From Bauldia sp963759235 (GTDB lineage Bacteria; Pseudomonadota; Alphaproteobacteria; Rhizobiales; Kaistiaceae): a stretch of DNA of 64,000 nucleotides. The stretch is taken from positions 62,001-126,000 of the forward strand of contig CAVWYO010000009.1 of assembly GCA_963759235.1 (NCBI GenBank). The letters are read 5' to 3'. The notes below the pieces were generated by a model. That model saw only the letters and a list, made by a program, of their open reading frames with translations, had not been told where the DNA came from and searched no databases. Positions 34,559-42,400 of this stretch are shown here, in pieces. Every line of letters begins with the position of its first letter. Position 1 is the first letter of the stretch. Position numbers and translations under genes: made by a program.

Positions 34559-34642
34559 GGTCGTCACGCGGCCGTTGAGGGCGGAAGCAAGGCCGCGCAG
34601 GTTGCCAACCCCTGAAGCGCGGAGCGCTGAGATGGTGTGGGC
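34559..34642 (-). pseudogene. C-terminal fragment of a serine recombinase
   Basis: On the minus strand about 28 codons read AHTISALRASGVGNLRGLASALNGR. This matches the DNA-binding tail of the larger recombinase at 40 kb (ASLRASGIRDLRGLASALNSR) at most positions. There is no catalytic domain. The fragment directly abuts the transglutaminase stub, so an insertion or recombination event at this point probably destroyed that gene. The two recombinase copies are in the same orientation and bracket 34.6-40.1 kb. Confidence 0.65.
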
Positions 34643-34654
34643 TCCCAAAAGAAG

Positions 34655-34721
34655 CCGCCTCAGGTGGGAGGAAGAATCTGAGGCGGTTCATGTAGCGCGA
34701 ATGACGGGACAAACGTCATTC
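34655..34721. repeat. Two inverted repeats between recombinase and transposase relics
   Basis: CCGCCTCAG (34655-34663) pairs with CTGAGGCGG (34678-34686). GAATGACG (34699-34706) pairs with CGTCATTC (34714-34721) across GGACAAA. Both are perfect. They sit between two mobile-element fragments and may be remains of an element end or recombination site. Confidence 0.45.
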
Positions 34722-34803
34722 GCTTATCGAGCATTGGACTCCCGCCGGATTAACAAGTCGCCAATAAGCAGCCTTGGCGCGTTGGCCATAAAAGGCGTCG
34801 GCC

Positions 34804-35697
34804 GTGATCTACAATCTCCTGTTCAAGGCTTCCGCCGAGACCATGATCACCATCGCTGCCGATCCAAAACACCTCGGCGCCAGGATGGCATCACCTCGGT
34901 GCTCCATAGCTCGGGCTCGGCCATGACCCATCACCCGCACGTGCACATGATCGTGCCGAGCGGTGGGATCGCGCCAGCCTGCCCCGGACCCCGATCCGGG
35001 GGGCGAGCGTTGGATCGCCTGCCGGCCGAACTTCTTCCTGCCGGTGCGGGTACTCTCACGCCTGTTCCGGCGGCGGTTCCTTGCCATGCTCGTCGCCAGC
35101 CGCGAGGCTGGTCACCTCAAGTTCTTCGGCGAGCACGCGTCTCTCGCTGGCGCGGAAGCCTTCGCCGCCTTTCTGGCACCGCTGCGCAAGGTCGAATGGG
35201 TCGTCTATTGCAAGCGCCCGTTCGGCGGGCCGCAAGCCGTCCTTGCCTACCTCTCCCGCTATACCCATCGCGTCGCCATCTCCAACAGCCGCTTGATCGC
35301 GGCCGGCGAGAAGGGCGTGACCTTCAAGGTCAAGGATTACCGGATCGAGGGGCCCGGCCGCTACAAGACGATGACGCTCGCCACAGGCGAGTTCATCCGC
35401 CGCTTCCTCATCCACGTCCTGCCGAAGGATCTCCACCGCATCCGCCACTACGGCCTCTTCGCCAACGCCTCGCGCGCCGACAACATCGCACGAGCCCGCC
35501 AATTGCTGGCCGCACCTCTGTCACACAATGGGTCCGTCGATGCTGAGCTCGGGCGCGGCAGCGAGCCACCCGCTCCCTCGCATCCCTGTCCTTGCTGCGG
35601 CGGCCGCATGATCATCATCGAGACTTTCGCGCGCGGCTGCTCCCCCCGCTATCGTCCCGAGCCGCCGACCATCGTCATCAGGATCGACACCTCATGA
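34804..35697 (+). pseudogene. IS91-family transposase, 5'-truncated and frameshifted
   Basis: The reading begins VIYNLLFKASAETMITIAAD and PKHLGARM, shifts frame near 34894 (one base missing) into GITSVLHSSGSAMTHHPHVH and MIVPSGG, then shifts back near 34975 into ERWIACRPNFFLPVRVLSRLF. After that it is open to the stop at 35697, with HLKFFGEHASL, YCKRPFGGPQAVLAYLSRYT and HRVAISNSRL. These are characteristic of IS91/IS801 rolling-circle transposases. The N-terminal zinc finger is missing. The second junction contains a GC-rich palindrome (CCCCGGA-CCCCGA-TCCGGGG at 34983-35001). The element cannot make a transposase. Confidence 0.85.
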
Positions 35698-36193
35698 CGA
35701 CGATGGTTCCGCTGCCGTTCGGGATTCCACGCTGTCCTCGGCTGGTCACGCCGCCGCTCGCCCAAACGCCGCAGTTCGACCCCTCACGTTCGTCGATCTT
35801 CACCGATCGATGCCGGAAACAACCGCACCAACCAACTTCTCGGCTGCCTGAGAAACGCTGATAGCGCTCCGCAACCGCGCGGGCTTGCCTCCAGCACACC
35901 GCCCGCAATCGCCAAATCCCCATAGGGCCTGGGGCATCATCTAAACGCCCCCGCGATTTCCTCCCTTGGAGGCTTTCCGACGCCGGCCCCCGGTGCCGGC
36001 GGACCCGTTCGCGATCGGCCGGCCTCCGAAACCCTTCACAGAAGCCGACGTCAGCGCCGATTGGCGCAACCCCCCGGAGGACCGAGATCATGCCGATGTC
36101 GGCGTTGGTAGATTTGCCGCAAATCGTCTACCATGCCGCCTAACGATAAGCGAAAAGCGCCGGTCCGTCAGACCAAAGGGGGAGGAAAAATCC
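35698..36193. other. Gap between IS91 relic and TRAP operon; possible operator near its end
   Basis: No gene is supported in these 496 bases. The first part may include the right end of the IS91 relic; its limits cannot be fixed by eye. The last 90 bases carry the inverted repeat described at 36106-36133 and the ribosome binding site of the TRAP binding-protein gene. Confidence 0.5.
36106..36133 (+). promoter_or_regulatory. Inverted repeat upstream of the TRAP operon, candidate operator
   Basis: TGGTAGA-TTTGC and GCAAAT-CG-TCTACCA form an imperfect palindrome about 60 nt before the start codon. The TGGTAGA and TCTACCA arms match exactly. Its size and symmetry suit a GntR- or LacI-type repressor, but no regulator gene is encoded nearby. 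Confidence 0.45.
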
Positions 36194-37207
36194 ATGAAGT
36201 TCAGAACGCTATTGGTTTCCGCCGCGATTGTGGCTATGGCGGCCGTACCGGCTGCCGCTCAGACGACGCACCTGCGCATACAGACCCACTACGCGCCGGA
36301 GACGATTTCCGGCAAGAACGCTGCGCAGTTTGTGGACGACGTTCAGACGATGTCGAATGGCGATATTACCATCGAGATGTTCTATTCCTCGTCGGTGGTC
36401 GCCTCGGTCGAGACATTCGATGCCGCGGCCAACGGAATCCTTGATTGCGACATGACTGGCGGCGCCTATCAGACCGGCAAGAATCCTGCCTTCCAGTTCG
36501 TCGGCGACATCATGGGCGGTTACGACACGCCGTTCCAGCAGCTCGGCTGGCTCTACACGGGCGGCGGCTTCGAGGAGGCCCAGAAGCTCTACAACAAATA
36601 CGGCATGCAGTTGATCGGCTGGTGGGTCGTCGGGCAGGAATCACTGGTTTCGACCAAGCCGATCCGGGGCGTGGCCGACCTCAAGGACTGGAAGTTCCGC
36701 TCGCCGCCCGGGATGGAGACCAAGATCTTCGAGAAGCTCGGCGCCAAGCCCGTCGTGATGGATTTCACCGAGGTCTTTACCGCCCTGCAATCCGGGATCA
36801 TCGACGGCGCCGATGCCTCGATCCTCGCCAACAACAAGGGCATGGGCCTCTACGACGTGGCCAAAAACGCGACTTATCCGGGCTTCCACTCGATGCCGTC
36901 CGACCACCTCGCCTGCAACAAGACGGTGTGGGACGCGATGCCTGAGTATCAGAAGCGAATCATGCAAGTTGCCATGGGGAATCTGGCGCTGCAGCAGGCG
37001 CTGACGTCGGCGAAGGCGAACGCCCAGGCGGCGCGTGACCTGGAGGCCGCTGGCGTGAAGGTCTGGGACTGGTCGCCGGAGGACCGCGCGGCGTTCCGCA
37101 AGGCGGCGATCGAGACCTGGCCGGAATTCGCCACGACGCCGGAGGCGAAGGCGCTCGTCGCGAGCCACCAAGCCTACCTGAAGTCGATCGGCGTCCTGCC
37201 CGAATAA
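36194..37207 (+). CDS. TRAP transporter periplasmic solute-binding protein (DctP family)
   Basis: 337 residues from the ATG at 36194, with GGGGGAGGAAAA upstream. A signal peptide MKFRTLLVSAAIVAMAAVPA ends near AAAQ (residue 23). The mature protein has the DctP pattern: QTHYAPETISGKNAAQFVDD, FDAAANGILDCDMTGGAYQ, RSPPGMETKIFEKLGAKPV (the R that binds carboxylate ligands) and TEVFTALQSGIIDGADASI. It delivers an organic acid to the membrane units encoded next. The presence of a shikimate dehydrogenase relic at the operon end suggests a quinate/shikimate or related cyclic-acid substrate, as inference only. Confidence 0.92.
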   Translation: MKFRTLLVSAAIVAMAAVPAAAQTTHLRIQTHYAPETISGKNAAQFVDDVQTMSNGDITIEMFYSSSVVASVETFDAAANGILDCDMTGGAYQTGKNPAFQFVGDIMGGYDTPFQQLGWLYTGGGFEEAQKLYNKYGMQLIGWWVVGQESLVSTKPIRGVADLKDWKFRSPPGMETKIFEKLGAKPVVMDFTEVFTALQSGIIDGADASILANNKGMGLYDVAKNATYPGFHSMPSDHLACNKTVWDAMPEYQKRIMQVAMGNLALQQALTSAKANAQAARDLEAAGVKVWDWSPEDRAAFRKAAIETWPEFATTPEAKALVASHQAYLKSIGVLPE

Positions 37208-37234
37208 CACCGATGCCGTTTTGCGCATAACAGG

Positions 37235-37266
37235 ACCGGGCGGGCCCCCCGCGGGGCTCGCCCGGT
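37235..37266 (+). repeat. Strong intercistronic hairpin between TRAP binding protein and small permease
   Basis: A 14-bp stem with one G-T pair, arms ACCGGGCGGGCCCC and GGGGCTCGCCCGGT around a CCGC loop, lies 27 nt after the binding-protein stop. Only a weak TTCTT follows. It could partly terminate or protect the upstream mRNA, favouring excess binding protein. Confidence 0.65.
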
Positions 37267-37284
37267 TCTTATCCGGAGGATGCG

Positions 37285-38103
37285 GTGGACGGGCAAAGCC
37301 TTTGGCTGGGACCGTTGCGGCGGCCCATACGGTTGCTGATGATCGGGCTGATGGCCGCGATGGGGCTCGTCTGGCTCTGGCTGGTGATCGGTATCCTGTT
37401 CTTGGGAAGCGATGTCAGCATGTCGACGATCCTGAGGCCGGGCGACCACACTGTCGTGCGCGTCTTCCTCTGGCTCCTGCTCGCCGCCGTCCTTGCTGCA
37501 TGTCTTTATCTCTCCGACAGCCGCGGCGCTATCGAGGTGGAGCCGGCGGGTCCCTTCGACATCCTGTCGCTGATCCTCGGCCGCCTCGCGATGATTGCCG
37601 TCGCGGTCGTGGTCGGCGTGATGTTCTACGAGGTCGTCGCCCGCTACGTCTTTTCCAAGCCGACGCTCTGGGCCAACGAGATGTCGCTCTGGATCGCCGG
37701 TTTCATCTTTCTGCTGGCCGGGCTCTACGCCATGCAGCAGCGCAGCCATATCCGCATCTATGTCATCTACGACCTGATGCCGCGCTGGGCCCAGAAGCTC
37801 TCCGACACAGTGACGGTCGTGCTGATCTGGGTGTTCTTCGTCTCGCTGGTCTGGGGCGGCTACAACGAAGTGCTGGCGAAGCTCATGCGGATGGAGACCT
37901 TCGGCACCGCGTGGGATCCGCCGCTCCCTTCGACAGTGAAGGCGGCGATACTGGTCGTCATCGGCCTCGTCGCGCTGCAGGCCACATCGAACCTGATTGC
38001 CGATTGGCACAAGGCGCCCGAGCACCATACCGCCGCCGACGAGGTTGACGATCAGGAGATCGAACAGATCCGCAAGGCGTTGGGGGCCGACGACAATGGT
38101 TGA
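37285..38103 (+). CDS. TRAP transporter small permease (DctQ family), N-terminally extended
   Basis: 272 residues from a GTG at 37285 with CCGGAGGA 4-5 nt upstream. The C-terminal 160 residues are a regular DctQ protein: four helices with VVARYVFSKPTLWANEMSLW and LAGLYAMQQRSHIRIYVIYD. The first 100 residues add about two more hydrophobic segments (IGLMAAMGLVWLWLVIGILF and VFLWLLLAAVLAACLYLSD). Standard DctQ subunits are about 160-190 residues, so this is an extended form. Its stop overlaps the large permease start by 8 nt. Confidence 0.88.
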   Translation: MDGQSLWLGPLRRPIRLLMIGLMAAMGLVWLWLVIGILFLGSDVSMSTILRPGDHTVVRVFLWLLLAAVLAACLYLSDSRGAIEVEPAGPFDILSLILGRLAMIAVAVVVGVMFYEVVARYVFSKPTLWANEMSLWIAGFIFLLAGLYAMQQRSHIRIYVIYDLMPRWAQKLSDTVTVVLIWVFFVSLVWGGYNEVLAKLMRMETFGTAWDPPLPSTVKAAILVVIGLVALQATSNLIADWHKAPEHHTAADEVDDQEIEQIRKALGADDNG

Positions 38104-39688
38104 TATCGGCACCCTCAGCCTGATCCTCCTCATCGTGATGTTCGTGCTGCTGGCGATCGGCATGCCGCTCGGCTTCGCCTCGGCCTTCCTCGCCGTCGTC
38201 ACGCTGGTGCTGAAGTTCGGCCCCGATCTGCTTTACGGCGATTTCGGACGGGGGCCGCTCAACGTCCTCGGCCAGGCGATCTACCGGCAGATGACGAACT
38301 ACGTGCTGATCTCGGTGCCCTTGTTCATCTTTATGGCCGCGCTCCTGGAGCGATCCGGCATCGCGCGCGACATGTATTCCTCGCTGAACCTCTGGCTGTC
38401 CCGCACCCGGGGCGGGATCGCGCTGCTCACCTCGATCATGGCCGTCATCATGGCAGCGATGTCGGGGATCATCGGCGGCGAAGTCGTGCTGCTGGGTCTC
38501 ATCGCGCTGCCGCAGATGCTGAGGCTTGGCTACAATCAGAAATTCGCCGTCGGCACGATCTGCGCCTCCGGCAGCCTCGGCACGATGATCCCGCCCTCGA
38601 TCGTGCTGATCTTCTACGGGCTGATCACCGAGACCTCCATTCAGGCCCTCTTCACGGCGGCTTTCCTGCCGGGCTTCATGTTGGCCTCGTTCTACGTCAT
38701 CTACATCCTGCTGCGCGCCAACCTGCGGCCCGAACAGGCCCCGCTGCCAGCGCCCCAGCCGAGCGATCCGACCGCCTCCGAGAAGCGGGCTTTGTTCCTG
38801 GCCTTCCTGGCCATCCTGGTCGTGATGGCCTCGGCGGTCCTCCTGGTGCGCAATCTCTTCTTCGTCCTGACCGGACAGAACCAGCTTACCCCGGGGATGG
38901 AAACCATCTCGCTCGGCATGCCCGACGACCTGCCGTGGATCGCCGGCGCCCTGTTGGTGGCGCTGGTGGTTCTCGCCTTCTTCGGCCGCGAGCACACACG
39001 CCGGGCCTGGCAGATCGGCAAGGGGTTGGTGGCGCCCTTGATCGTGATCGGGGTGGTTCTCGGCTCGATCTATGGCGGCGTCACCGGGATCACCGAGGCC
39101 GCCGGCATGGGCGTGATCGCGGTTTTCGTGATCTCGCTGATCCGGCGCGAAATGACCTTCGAGATCGTCTGGGATAGCCTCATACGCACGGCGAAGTCCA
39201 CCGGCACGATCATCTGGGTGACGATGGGCGCCGCTGCGCTCGCGGCCTCCTACACTCTGGCCGGGGGACCGACCTATGTGGCGAACCTGATTATCGGCAT
39301 GGAGCTGCCGGCGATGGGGATCATCCTGCTCATGATGGTGATCTTCCTGATCATGGGCATGTTCATGGACTGGGTCGGGATCGTGCTTCTGATCATGCCG
39401 GTCTTCCTGCCGATCGTCCTGAAGTTGCCCGCAGACCAGATCGGCTGGTTTGGCCATGTCACGCCGGAGCAGGTGGCGATCTGGTTTGGCGTTACCTTCT
39501 GCATGAACATGCAGGTGAGCTTCCTGTCGCCACCCTTCGGCCCGGCTGCCTTCTACCTGAAATCGGTGGCGCCCGAGAACATCACGCTGACCGCAATCTT
39601 TGCCGGCTTCCTGCCGTTTATCGCCATTCAGGTGGTCGCGCTGACTGTGATGCTGTGCTGGCCGCCGATCGTGTCTGTCTTCCTGTAA
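38096..39688 (+). CDS. TRAP transporter large permease (DctM family)
   Basis: 530 residues, longer than the usual 425-435. The family opening LLIVMFVLLAIGMPLGFASA and the core motifs GIAGGEVV-like (SGIIGGEVVLLGLIALPQML), GTICASGSLGTMIPPSIVL and GGVTGITEAAGMGV are visible, with VTFCMNMQVSFLSPPFGPAAFY near the end. An inserted segment at about residues 210-300 (PEQAPLPAPQPSDPTASEKR and an extra helix pair) explains the length. It is the sodium-coupled carrier subunit acting with the small permease. Confidence 0.92.
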   Translation: MVDIGTLSLILLIVMFVLLAIGMPLGFASAFLAVVTLVLKFGPDLLYGDFGRGPLNVLGQAIYRQMTNYVLISVPLFIFMAALLERSGIARDMYSSLNLWLSRTRGGIALLTSIMAVIMAAMSGIIGGEVVLLGLIALPQMLRLGYNQKFAVGTICASGSLGTMIPPSIVLIFYGLITETSIQALFTAAFLPGFMLASFYVIYILLRANLRPEQAPLPAPQPSDPTASEKRALFLAFLAILVVMASAVLLVRNLFFVLTGQNQLTPGMETISLGMPDDLPWIAGALLVALVVLAFFGREHTRRAWQIGKGLVAPLIVIGVVLGSIYGGVTGITEAAGMGVIAVFVISLIRREMTFEIVWDSLIRTAKSTGTIIWVTMGAAALAASYTLAGGPTYVANLIIGMELPAMGIILLMMVIFLIMGMFMDWVGIVLLIMPVFLPIVLKLPADQIGWFGHVTPEQVAIWFGVTFCMNMQVSFLSPPFGPAAFYLKSVAPENITLTAIFAGFLPFIAIQVVALTVMLCWPPIVSVFL

Positions 39689-39750
39689 GTCCGGGCCGCG
39701 GTTGGCGCCTCGCGCCGGCGAAGGGGACACCTCATTCGGGTGAGATATCG

Positions 39751-39873
39751 ATGATCTCCGGCGACACGAAGTTGATCGCGCATATCGGAGTGCCGACCGA
39801 GAGCTTTCGGGCGCCGATGATCTACAATCCGTGGTTCGAGGCGCGCGGCATCGACACAGTGGTCGTCCCGATG
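39751..39873 (+). pseudogene. 5' fragment of a shikimate dehydrogenase gene
   Basis: The ATG at 39751 encodes MISGDTKLIAHIGVPTESFR followed by APMIYNPWFEARGIDTVVVPM. This is the start of the substrate-binding domain of shikimate/quinate dehydrogenases (I-S-G-x-T-K-L ... PMIYN). At about codon 41 the reading switches abruptly to an IS256-type transposase tail. The NADP-binding domain is lost. The stub starts 62 nt after the TRAP large permease and looks like the former next gene of that operon. Confidence 0.75.
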
Positions 39874-39950
39874 GCCTCGTGCTGGCGCACGCCGGCAAGA
39901 GCGGACGGCGCGTCGTCTCGGCCTTTATCGCCACTGCCTTCGAAGGATGA
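39870..39950 (+). pseudogene. C-terminal tail of a mutator-type (IS256 family) transposase
   Basis: About 26 codons read DGLVLAHAGKSGRRVVSAFI then ATAFEG and stop. LAHAxKxGRRVVSAFIATAF is the well-known C-terminal stretch of IS256-family transposases. The frame differs from the shikimate dehydrogenase stub and joins it within a few bases near 39870-39873. The rest of the element, including its catalytic domain, is absent. Confidence 0.65.
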
Positions 39951-40021
39951 ATACGAAAAAGCCTCTTGAAGGAGCACGTTGGGCAGCTGAGCTCGCAACA
40001 GCAGCGCTTGGTATTTCCCGC

Positions 40022-40716
40022 CTAGAAAAGGGCTCTGCCGCCACGAGCCGGAAGCCGATCGACGAGATTCTTAACGTTGGAGACGTGCCACCGCCCGCCA
40101 CGGGCGGTGCGCACGCCGCGGCTGTTGAGGGCGGAGGCCAAGCCGCGCAGGTCGCGGATGCCTGAGGCTCGCAGCGACGCGATGATGGGCAGGACGTTGG
40201 CGGCGAAGGCTTCGGCTTCAGCGGTCTGCACCTTGCGTCCAAGCGCTGCCGCTTCCGTAGCGTTGCTCCGGTTGCCGAGCCTGGCACCCTGGGCCTTGCG
40301 CGCCGCGAGGGCTGCCTTCGTCCGCTCCGAAATTAGCCGCCGCTCCTTCTCGGTCAGCGCTGCGTAGATGTGGAGCATGAACGGATCGGCATCGGCTCCC
40401 AGTTCGGCGACAATGAACGGAACCCGCTGCGCCATGAGTCCGGCGATGAAGGCCACGTCACGGGAAAGCCGGTCGAGCTTGGCCACAATGACCGGACACT
40501 TCCTCTGCCGCCCCACGGCCAGCGCTGCGGCCAGCTGCGGCTGGCGGTCGAGCGCGTCGGCTCCCTTGCCCGTCTCCGCCTCTACGAACTCGGCGATCAG
40601 ATCGAACCCTTCGTCCTGGCGAAGCGGGTGACGGCGGCGCACTGGGCCTCGATGCCCAGGCCTGAGCGGCCCTGGCGGGCGGTGGAGACGCGGTAGTAGG
40701 TGACGGCTTGTTGCAT
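40022..40716 (-). pseudogene. Serine site-specific recombinase with a single-base frameshift
   Basis: From the ATG at 40716 the first frame gives MQQAVTYYRVSTARQGRSGL, GIEAQCAAVTRFA, with the catalytic serine in RVS. Near 40617 one base is missing (TTCGCC-AGGAC) and the frame ends at a stop. The next frame continues DEGFDLIAEFVEAETGKGAD, VIVAKLDRLSRDVAFIAGL and EKERRLISERTKAAL, and ends with a DNA-binding tail (ASLRASGIRDLRGLASALNS). Restoring one base would give a normal resolvase/invertase of about 231 residues. Unless bypassed by frameshifting, no active enzyme is made. A large inverted repeat lies just upstream. Confidence 0.8.
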
Positions 40717-40738
40717 AGCGACATGCTCCGGTGACTCT

Positions 40739-40772
40739 GTACAAACTGCATACCACCGTTTGCGGTTTGTAC
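40739..40772. repeat. Near-perfect inverted repeat upstream of the serine recombinase
   Basis: GTACAAACTGCA (40739-40750) and TGCGGTTTGTAC (40761-40772) match at 11 of 12 positions around a 10-nt spacer, 23 nt before the recombinase start. This fits a recombination (res/att-like) site or an autoregulatory operator for the recombinase. Confidence 0.55.
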
Positions 40773-40849
40773 CCGCGATGGGTAGGTCGGTATCCGCCTC
40801 CGATCGCAGCTCTGAACGCGACGCCGCGTCACAGCAATCGCAATTGGAT

Positions 40850-40876
40850 GAGCCGCCGGAAGCCTTCCGGCGGCTC
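40850..40876 (-). terminator. 12-bp perfect hairpin after the DUF3489 gene
   Basis: GAGCCGCCGGAA-GCC-TTCCGGCGGCTC lies 24 nt beyond the DUF3489 stop on the minus strand and upstream of the recombinase. There is no T-run, but its strength and position suit a transcription stop or RNA-protecting element. Confidence 0.5.
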
Positions 40877-40900
40877 TCGGGTAATTGCGGCGGAATGTCT

Positions 40901-41266
40901 TCAGCGCTTGATGCGGTAGACGCGCCCGCGGCCTTCGACGATTTCGGAATTGATGGTGAGGCCGAGCCGCTTCCTGAGGGCGCCGGAGATGGCGCCGCGG
41001 ACGGTGTGAGGCTGCCATCCGGTGGCGGCGGCGATCTCGGCGACGGTCGCGCCGTCGGGTCGTTCGAGCATGGCGATCATGTCTGCCTGCTTGGTGCCTT
41101 GGCGGGCTCTGGGCGGGCCGCTGGCCGCCTCGTTGGGCGTCGCCGGCGTCATTGGCCGTCCGGCTGGCTTGCCGCGCCCAGCCGCCCGTTTGGGGGTCCG
41201 GATGCTCCTGCGGGTGGTCTTCTTCGCGGAAGCCCTGGCGGGACGTTTCGGGGTCTTTGCTTTCAT
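40901..41266 (-). CDS. DUF3489-domain protein
   Basis: 121 residues from the ATG at 41266; a TTG at 41299 with a better ribosome binding site (AGGAG, 6-nt spacer) would add 11 residues. The N-terminal half is a basic Lys/Arg/Pro tail (KTPKRPARASAKKTTRRSIR). The C-terminal 65 residues form the DUF3489 winged-helix-like domain: KQADMIAMLERPDGATVAEI, AAATGWQPHTVRGAISGAL and EGRGRVYRI. Such proteins commonly accompany recombinase and DUF2924 genes in phage-like islands of Alphaproteobacteria. The function is not known; a DNA-binding role is likely from charge and fold. Confidence 0.85.
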   Translation of the reverse strand: MKAKTPKRPARASAKKTTRRSIRTPKRAAGRGKPAGRPMTPATPNEAASGPPRARQGTKQADMIAMLERPDGATVAEIAAATGWQPHTVRGAISGALRKRLGLTINSEIVEGRGRVYRIKR

Positions 41267-41580
41267 CGGTCTGGTCTCTGGGTTCGGGAGTGGCGCCAAT
41301 CGCCGCTCCTACGACCCGAAGACCGGACCCCGAGGCCATGTTTGAGGCTGGGGCGACCGGTGCCTGGCGGCGCTGACACTGATGCTCTGATCGCGGCCTT
41401 GTTCAAGTTCGAAGATCGACACGTCGTTCATTGTTTGAACCCGCGGCTTTGGCACCGACTGAGTCCTCCGCTTCCGGCGGAGCCATCGTCGAAGGCCATT
41501 GCCCAATGCGGGGGTCTGCGGACAGCCGCAATGAGGCGGCGGGCCACCGCGCTACCGGGATACCCGTCCGCCCGGGCGAC

Positions 41581-42057
41581 CTACGCCGGTTCGTCCTCTC
41601 CATCCGGGTTGTGCAGAAGGTCGAAGAGATCAGGCTCGGCAGGCGAGGGGGTGGAGATGCGTCCACGGCTGGCGGGGGTGAAGCCGAACTCCCCGGCGAT
41701 CCGCATCATGATCTCTGCTTGCCGGTTGGCAATGGCCACGTAGGGCGACTGAATGGGGTAGCCGGATGGCGACTTCACCATCGCCCCATACTTCTGTACC
41801 GCCTCCGTGGCTTCAGCCCAGAGAGCGTAGGCGCCGCAATAAGCGGCCAGCGCGGCACGATCGAGGTTGGTGAGGACCTTGAGCGATGCCAGCTCTCCGA
41901 CCAGGCGGTCCCATTCTTTCCGGGCTGCAGGACTGAGCTCGGGCGGGCAGTCCGGAATGGCAGGTTCCGGGCGCGGTTCATCACGATTGAGGGGACGCTT
42001 TCCGGGGTTGCCGGTCAGCACCTTGAGGCGGGTCGGCTTCGGCTTGCGGCCACGCAT
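41581..42057 (-). CDS. Phage terminase small subunit, P27 family
   Basis: 158 residues from the ATG at 42057. The N terminus MRGRKPKPTRLKVLTGNPGK is the diagnostic start of P27-type small terminases. KEWDRLVGELASLKVLTNLD and a helical middle with LAAYCGAYALWAEA follow, and the C-terminal tail is rich in P, D and E. This subunit recognises phage DNA for packaging. The large terminase and head genes that normally follow are missing: downstream is only DUF3489 and a broken recombinase. It is therefore an orphan prophage relic, although the gene itself is intact. The gap 41267-41580 contains no supported gene. Confidence 0.85.
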   Translation of the reverse strand: MRGRKPKPTRLKVLTGNPGKRPLNRDEPRPEPAIPDCPPELSPAARKEWDRLVGELASLKVLTNLDRAALAAYCGAYALWAEATEAVQKYGAMVKSPSGYPIQSPYVAIANRQAEIMMRIAGEFGFTPASRGRISTPSPAEPDLFDLLHNPDGEDEPA

Positions 42058-42233
42058 GTCAGGTTTCCGCCGATGTCGGTGGAGGGCACGGGACTGGCCG
42101 CCCATCTGGATCGGCTCGCTGCGGCAGGCCATCTCAAACGACGGGAGCGCCCGGCGGAGATGAACGATGCTAGCCGCGGGTAAATTGCCCCCCCTAAAAA
42201 GCGTGTGCGCGCGTGCGCCATGGGGTTAAATGA

Positions 42234-42400
42234 ATGTGGAAAATCTGGTGCGGCCCCAAGACGCGGAAGGGGACTCCGTGCCGATGCAAGGCGCTCAGGA
42301 CGGGAGATGTAAGTTTCACGGTGGCTTGTCTACCGGACCGCGGACGCCGGAGGGACGGGCGAAAATTGCCGAGGCGCAGCGATCTGGGGCAGCTTTAGTG
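42234..42400 (+). pseudogene. HGGxSTG-type phage-associated protein, frameshifted and truncated
   Basis: From the ATG at 42234 one frame reads MWKIWCGPKTRKGTPCRCKA then LRTG. One base is missing near 42305, and the next frame continues RCKFHGGLSTGPRTPEGRAK then IAEAQR. Joined, this is the small cysteine-rich family with CGAxTRxGxPCxxxA ... RCxxHGGxSTGPRTPEG found beside phage terminases. The C-terminal WARWR-like tail is not seen; the sequence diverges at about 42390. The gene is on the opposite strand from the terminase. Confidence 0.6.

Noticed and set aside
34326..34712. A 128-codon minus-strand frame across the transglutaminase stub
   Set aside because: Only the small recombinase-derived piece in a neighbouring frame is meaningful; the rest is antisense of the transglutaminase start.
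41403..41666. Short minus-strand frames between DUF3489 and terminase genes
   Set aside because: Composition is irregular, no Shine-Dalgarno sequence and no similarity to phage proteins I know.
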